A stretch of DNA of 64,000 nt from Amorphophallus konjac. Its lineage: Eukaryota > Streptophyta > Magnoliopsida > Alismatales > Araceae. The notes under the pieces are model-generated. The model saw only the letters and a program-made list of their open reading frames with translations. It did not search any database and was not told where the DNA came from. Of the stretch, positions 59,520 through 64,000 are shown one piece after another. Each line of letters starts with the position of its first letter. Within the stretch, counting starts at the first letter, position 1. The position numbers and the translations under genes were made by a program. The DNA is taken from contig CM040121.1 of the NCBI GenBank assembly GCA_022559845.1, positions 564,395,581 through 564,459,580 on the forward strand. Direction: 5' to 3'.

Positions 59520-62500
59520 TGTTGCGTAGGTTTTTATGCCGATTAACCGGGGTGAAGGAAGGGATACAACGGGGAAGGAAAATACGGAAGTTTGATGTAT
59601 CTCGGGTATCCTCCTTACGGGTGCATGCCTCTCACGGCGGTATCGGGCACTCTCCTTTCACGGAAAGTCGGAAAGGGTCGAATGGCACGTAAGTGTCGGG
59701 ATAAAGGTTAACCGGACAAGGTGCGGGCGTGTCAGTCGATCTCTCGACAATCACTCATGGAACCAATGGTTGACCGGGGAAGCGCCACCAGGGCGCGGCA
59801 CGTGGGCTCGGGCGATCGGGCGACACGTGGAGAGAAGGGGTTCCATGGGTGCGAGTGCGTAGGCGATTGCGGGAATCGTGTACAGGACGTCTTTCCCCAC
59901 CGGCCGCAAGCAACCGGTGTTTATTTACATCGGATTGAATCTGAATACATTCGTTCCATGCTGAAGAAAAGTCTGTATATGTGTCTGAAGCCATGGGTAG
60001 AGGGCTAGAGGGCATTCAGCAACTAGGGGTACGCGTTAGACCGAGGGGTGTTCACTGGGGTCAGGGTGTTGGGCACGGATGCCGAGTGGTGTGGGTAGAA
60101 AGCTAGGAGCCCGAACACGGGCGTATACAATTCACTAGTTTTATGATGAGCCACATGGGCTTTACAAGCGGGCCTGGGTGGCCGAAGTATAACGGGCGCA
60201 AGCCGCGGGACAATTACGACACGTGAGTCGGTCCCCGGGTCATTGCGTGACAAAGCGGATGTCCGCGTGCTCTACTGGAATTCTTTACAGAGGAGCTGAT
60301 GTGGGCCCGACTGCCTTAGTGGTCAGAACGGACACGGGCTGGCGCCTGGCGGAGGTCGGACGTGGCTCGAGGTGAGCGGTCGGGTCCGGGTCTCGGACGG
60401 CGAGTGTTGTCATGTTGGAGAGTCGAGGTCGGCCCCGGGACTATGATTCCCAGGCCCGAGGTCCTACTAGACTCGTTTTGCCAATCTGAGGGGCCGACGG
60501 CCAACTGGGAGGTGAGCGGTGGGCACGCGGTTCCGTGTCGAGGGCCAAGTACCCTTTCGTCACCGTCGTAAGTGTCGTAAGTTGACGTACTCAGGCGGAC
60601 CCGGGGTGCGGGCGTATTTGCCGTTGGCACGGTCATCTTACATGCGACGGGGATGGACTTGGCGTGAGACGGCTAAACACCGCGCGAGGGGAGTACGTGA
60701 GACATACCCTCGGCGTGTGTGAGCCGACTAGCAAGCCAAACGCGCGCGCACTTGTCTTTTCGCGTTCCCGACCCTTGCCGAAAGCCTCGGGAGTCCGAGG
60801 GTGCGACAATTAGGCCGTGGAAGATCGCTCGTCCGACTGTGTGTTCGTGCGTTGCTTCACATACCCTATGCCTGCATGCTATGGTAAAGGGGAAATTTAT
60901 AGAAGTTGAAGGGGTGGGGGGTGGGGTTTAGACGGATCAAGTTGAGGCTTCAACTTGGTATGGGTAAACCCCCTAAATAGTGCTTTTATTATTATTTTAT
61001 TTGAATTTTATTTGTGTGATTTTGTGTGTGTGTCGGAGTGGAGGGGATGGGGTTTAGGCGGACCAGCCCAAGGGGCTGGTCTGATCCGCCTAAACCCCTC
61101 TTCGGAGGGAAAAAATATTTTTTATTTTTATTTTTGAGGGGTTTAGGCGGACCAAATTGGTCCTTCTTTTTTTTTATTTTAATTTTTTTTTATTATTCAA
61201 GGGTTTAGGCGGACCAGCCTGGGGGTCCAGGCTGGTCCGCCTAAACCCCCCCCCCCCCTTGGGGGGTTTATGGGGGGGGGGGGGTTTAGGCGGACTAGTT
61301 TGGAGGCCTAAGTTGGTCCGCCTAAACCCCTCCCCAGGGGGGGTTAGGGGGGGTTTAGGCGGACCAGGTAGAAGAGAGAGAGGGGGAGTGGCCCCACCTC
61401 TATAATACCCGGTTTTTTGTGTATTTTAGCCTCACTTTGGCTCAGTTTGGATGTTAGAAGACAAAGGATACGGGCTTGGACTGGCTGACTGACTGCTTGT
61501 GCACGTAGACCGAGGAATTGACGTGTGCGATTCAACGTAATCCTGGGGCTTCGTCTTTGCGAATCCTTCGACACACGGGTACGACGAACGAACTTTGCAC
61601 GAACCTCGGACCGTGAAGTTAGGAATTTCCACGAACTGGGACTGGGGAGTGCCGTTGGGCCTCCGAGCTGGGGAGAGGGCGCGGCCCCCCCCCCCCCCCC
61701 CCCGCCCCCGGGGGAGTTTGCCCTTCCCGGGGGCGCGGCCACGCCCTGGGGCGCACAGGCCCCGGGCAAAGTCGTAACCCCGAGAGATGGCCCCCGGGGG
61801 TCTTCCTTTGTCGTCTGGGGATATCCCTTGGGGGATGTGAAGTTCCGGGGTATTGAAATGGCCCATGGGAGCCATTATTCTCCGAGTTGTAGTGGCCGCT
61901 CGCAAGGTGTTCGGGCAAATGCCCGACACACCCCGGGTTGCCGAACGAGCCGCGTAAGAGGCCGACGGGCCTTGGATTTGGCCTAGGGCCAAGGGTACAA
62001 GTCCGTAGGGGCTGGAAGGAGGCACCTTGGGCCGATGGGCCTTGCCTCGTGCTGCGTGCCGCGTTGTACGGCGGGTTGGCAGGGTAACCTCGGGTTGGCC
62101 CGAGAGCTAAGTTCAGTGGCTTGTTGCCACGTGTCTGAGGGTCGGGGGTGGCCCCGACTTGCTGGGGGGTCGTTGTGGGACCCAATTGGTGTACTGGAAT
62201 CACGGGGTGGCCCGCGGGTTGGTGTAGAAGGGTTGAAACACGTGCGCCCACAAGGTGTTCGGTAGAATGCCGAACACGCGTGTGTGAGCCGTACACGCAT
62301 ACTACCGGCCTCTTGAGCCTGTGGTTGACCTATTTAGGTCTCCCTTTGATCTTGGAGGGTTGAGGGAAGACGTTTCGGGGTAGGCCCCGGCCTTTTCACT
62401 GAGTGTCACGTGGCGCGGCTTGTAGTCGGAGTGTCCCCGGGGTGGCCCGGGTGGTTGTGTAGAGTGCGGAGGAAGTCCGCGACTTATGAGTCGGGAGCGG

Positions 62501-62671
62501 CCCCGATTGATTGCTAGTACCGCCGTGCACCTCGGCTAGCGGGTTGGGGCCGTTGGTGGGGCCCACTGGATTGTCGGAGGGGCCGGGTAGCCCACGCCTT
62601 GAAGGTGTTCGAGGAAATTCCCGAACCCCTATTTCTGGATATTTCGCTTGGGAAATAGTCCGAGTACAACA
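59520..62671. mobile_element. Solo LTR VI (3.15 kb) inserted in R with GGGGG target duplication
   Basis: It begins TGTTGCGTAGG and ends GAGTACAACA. GGGGG flanks it at 59515-59519 and 62672-62676. LTR L shows the uninterrupted site (GAAAGCGGGGGCAAGCGG, minus strand, near 12700). It contains a 59885-59990 segment related to 53900 and 57450, a palindrome array (61049-61370) and GC-rich sequence with poly-C near 61686-61703. No gag or pol. Several long frames on both strands in 59721-62692 reflect GC-rich composition. Confidence 0.8.
61049..61370. repeat. GTTTAGGCGGACCA palindrome array
   Basis: At least three hairpins of about 50 bases, GGGGTTTAGGCGGACCAG...CTGGTCCGCCTAAACCCC (61049-61096, about 61200-61250, about 61285-61330), plus two half units (about 61137 and 61351). 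Stems are near-perfect while loops differ. Confidence 0.85.
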
Positions 62672-64000
62672 GGGGGCAAGCGGCCTACGCACTTCAAGAA
62701 TGTGACATTTTCATCCCTAGGTCTTGATGACATGACAGGGAATGTTGCCGATGGTAGACAACCTATGCACTTGGATAAAACAGCCTTTTCACCTCTGAGT
62801 CTTGATGACATAGCGGGGGAATACGCTGAACACAGTTTAAATCAGCCCATGTACCTTGGCACTATCATATGCTTATCCCCAAGTCTCGGTGACATGTTAG
62901 GTAGTGTTGTTAAAAGTGATCATCTTCTGGGATATGGCAATATCTTGGGAAGGAACTGAGAATCATTGTCTGTTGCTCCAACACTTTCACTATCGTGTGA
63001 TGTCATTGCCAATATGTCATCAGAATTTTGGGCTGATCTCTGACGCTACTATCCCCTTGGTTTACACTGCCAATTTTGGCTGACGAACCACTTTTGGACT
63101 CTACAATATTTTTTTTAAAATATTTCTCCTAAGAAAGTACTCAGGAGAGCGCATATCACTTCAAGGAAGTTACATGGACCCGCTGCACCAAGCTGACCCT
63201 AAGGTTGGAGTGCTCTTAGTGCATCTAAAAATTTACTTAACTGGGTGCACATGGCACCCGTGGTTTTTTCTTTACTGATGATATTTAGTTCAGCAGAGGC
63301 AATTAGTTCACCACTATTGTTGGGCGAGAAGGCCCTGGAGGGGCAGGAATTTAAACAGGCTAAGTTTTCAGCTGCTTGATAAGGTGTGAGAACTGACATC
63401 TTAGAACATTTCTCTTATCAATTTTGCTTGGAAGGTTTGATCTTTCTTTTATGCTAAACGGACATTCTTCATAGGCTCAGCAGATAAGACTTTTCCTTGA
63501 GCTGTCGGATCGGATCAAGTGCATGCTTCGAAGGAGCTTTACACTTTTCAAACCTAGGAGTTGATTGGTTGTATGTCGCATGGACGTGGCCCGTTGTGGA
63601 ATTTGGGACACCTGCCCTGCTTATTATCGGCTTGCAGACCCTACTTGACCAGGAGTCTCTTCCTTCCATTGAGGCTATGTAGGGTGGGTGGCCTTGCGAA
63701 GCGTAGCTTGAAACGGGTGGACCCAAGAGGCGTTTAACTCTTCATTGAATCTTTTTTGAACACTTGTGTCGGTAGGACGAACAAGATTTGAGAGTTGGAT
63801 TTTGAGGTTGGCTAACTTTCGTAGTTTGAAAAAACAAAAATTTGGAGTTTGGGATTTATGGTTGGCTAACTTTGACAGTTTGTAGACATTTTTTTTCGGT
63901 GGGGTTTGGCAGACCTGGATGGTTTGTAGCCAAAGATTTTGAATTTGTGATGGCTGGCCGTGGTGGTTTGATAGTTGAGGGTTCGGTCGACCTTCGTGGT

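Larger units (their letters stand above)
58371..64000 (-). mobile_element. Long LTR 'R', inverted copy of LTR L, runs off the window
   Basis: Read on the minus strand from 64000 to 58505 it is the same sequence as 11349-13702 with a few per cent difference, interrupted once by the 59520-62671 element. It includes the minisatellite and TATA box. Beyond the point where L ends ('ctcatagtgaa') R continues about 130 bases to TGTAAAAG at 58371, a possible terminus. Frames at 62648-62959, 63199-63399 and 63469-63726 are LTR sequence also present in L and are not genes. Confidence 0.7.

Noticed and set aside
61432..62296. Frames of 197 and 225 codons on the minus strand in LTR VI
   Set aside because: GC-rich composition with a poly-C run; overlapping long frames on the other strand and no recognisable domain.
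62648..62959. 103-codon plus frame ('LDDMTGNVADGRQPMHLDK')
   Set aside because: Repeated LTR sequence also present inverted at 12402-12743; the internal repeats reflect a degenerate tandem unit, not a protein family.
1..64000. tRNA, rRNA or other structured RNA genes
   Set aside because: None was recognised by eye; a tRNAscan or Infernal run would be needed to exclude them.

Overview
This is about 64 kb of plant nuclear DNA. Exons are split by GT-AG introns, solo LTRs are long, and there are MITEs, microsatellites and many GTAC/TGCA runs. The polygalacturonase exons are GC-rich, which suggests a monocot; the species cannot be fixed from sequence alone. Host genes are few, and most of the window is repeats and gene relics.

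Layout: (1) 1-9.7 kb holds AT-rich DNA, a MITE-like inverted repeat, two G-rich minisatellites, a receptor-kinase C-terminal relic and the last two exons (minus strand) of a small conserved eukaryotic gene that I match from memory to DUF3128. (2) 9.7-13.7 kb is a long LTR ('L', plus sense). (3) 13.9-25.1 kb (block A) and 38.5-50.2 kb (block B) are two copies of one segment carrying minus-strand exopolygalacturonase (PG) genes, an L1-type LINE fragment, a TRIM retrotransposon and an older PG relic. (4) 25.2-27.2 kb holds a third, truncated PG gene (C) and a PG exon-4 relic. (5) 27.5-38.5 kb is a nest of LTR-only elements of one family. (6) 52.1-52.8 kb holds exon 1 (plus strand) of the same DUF3128-type gene. 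(7) 53.8-58.4 kb is LTR-like minisatellite DNA with a hAT-like MITE and an RTE LINE relic. (8) 58.4-64 kb is a second copy ('R') of the L LTR, inverted relative to L and itself interrupted by another LTR.

The most interesting reading is that the DUF3128 gene is split. Exons 2-3 lie on the minus strand left of L and exon 1 lies on the plus strand just left of R. The splice phases fit exactly, and inverting the roughly 45 kb between L and R restores one collinear gene. This suggests an inversion by recombination between inverted LTRs, an assembly inversion through the same repeats, or two partial paralogues.

No PG copy is an ordinary intact gene. A is a fusion with a duplicated exon 3 and a chimeric exon, B has a one-base deletion in exon 1, and C stops early in exon 3. 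Because A and B are duplicates, each shows the empty or unrearranged state of insertions in the other. This gives exact borders for a solo LTR, a TIR element and a TRIM LTR-LTR recombination. The long LTRs also carry tandem hairpin cassettes whose motif differs from element to element. No gag or pol coding sequence is visible, so almost all LTR DNA here looks like solo or truncated LTRs.
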